From the NCBI GenBank assembly GCA_035048485.1, contig CM068583.1:27959841-28023840 (forward strand): a stretch of DNA of 64,000 bases, in the 5' to 3' direction. The notes below the pieces were generated by a model. That model was not told the DNA's origin and searched no databases. It saw only the letters and a list, made by a program, of their open reading frames with translations. The position numbers were made by a program, and so were the translations under genes. This document shows positions 1 to 64,000 of this stretch, piece after piece. Positions within the stretch are counted from its first letter, which is position 1; each line of letters starts with the position of its first letter. The stretch comes from Pteria penguin (taxonomy: Eukaryota; Mollusca; Bivalvia; Pterioida; Pteriidae).

Positions 1-154
1 GATATCTATATTGAATACAGAAAAACAATAGAGTATATTGATAATATCCGTTATCTTTTGAGTGTATATTGGTTCTTAGCTTTGTTTTAAAAAATATTTC
101 ATTTAAACCAAATTGTTTCGTTAATCATTATTATTATTATACATTGCGTTTTAC

Positions 155-63878
<63,724 letters not shown>

Positions 63879-64000
63879 CTGAAATAAAAATATTAAAGAT
63901 TATTAGATTGGCGAAACAATTGCGGCATATCTTAATGTGGACAGTCTGGGCAAAAGAGTTGATTGATTATCTATCTTGAAGTTTTGTAATGAAGAAAAAA

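Overview
The window is eukaryotic, AT-rich and intron-rich. It is most likely from a bivalve or other mollusc. I infer this from the tRNA-headed SINEs, the Penelope-like retroelement and the dispersed repeats, which resemble ones I know from mollusc genomes; no sequence here proves the species. Nearly all coding signal belongs to one giant gene on the minus strand, open at both window edges. It reads from about 63.9 kb down to 155.

Layout in transcription order (right to left). First come two exons with an SEA-like segment (63811-63878 and 63421-63659). A single 2457-bp exon follows (60389-62845), coding 819 codons of Ser/Thr-rich, mucin-like protein, then an 18-bp microexon (60065-60082) and four single-EGF exons (58.9-57.9 kb). 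Next are three long exons carrying 8, 16 and 8 uninterrupted EGF domains (57545-56625, 56455-54626, 54460-53543). After these comes a tandem array (about 53 to 24.3 kb) in which three EGF exon types, in transcription order C, B, A, repeat about 19 times with a period of about 1.22-1.42 kb. Last come 33 more divergent single-EGF exons (23.1 kb to 155). I count about 126 EGF units and about 5700 codons. Every EGF exon is phase 1-1, begins at the D-x-D/N-E-C calcium-binding motif and ends at the Gly codon after the sixth cysteine, so any exon can be lost or duplicated without shifting the frame. The protein is probably a secreted or membrane-bound extracellular glycoprotein. No signal peptide, membrane segment or C-terminal domain falls inside the window.

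Several exons are decaying. Four array exons lost the AG acceptor by substitution (A3, C7, C9, C11), C4 lost it by a 2-bp deletion, and A18 has an in-frame stop plus a lost cysteine. Two relic EGF exons lie at 23.3 and 23.6 kb, and a half-duplicated exon at 16.4 kb. Other contents are a degenerate Penelope-like retroelement on the minus strand (18.7-20.6 kb) and a second fragment on the plus strand (49.7-50.5 kb). There are also three SINE copies, two with clear target-site duplications, two MITE-like elements, a 126-134 bp tandem repeat and four long (TA)n microsatellites. No tRNA, rRNA, CRISPR or independent plus-strand gene was found.
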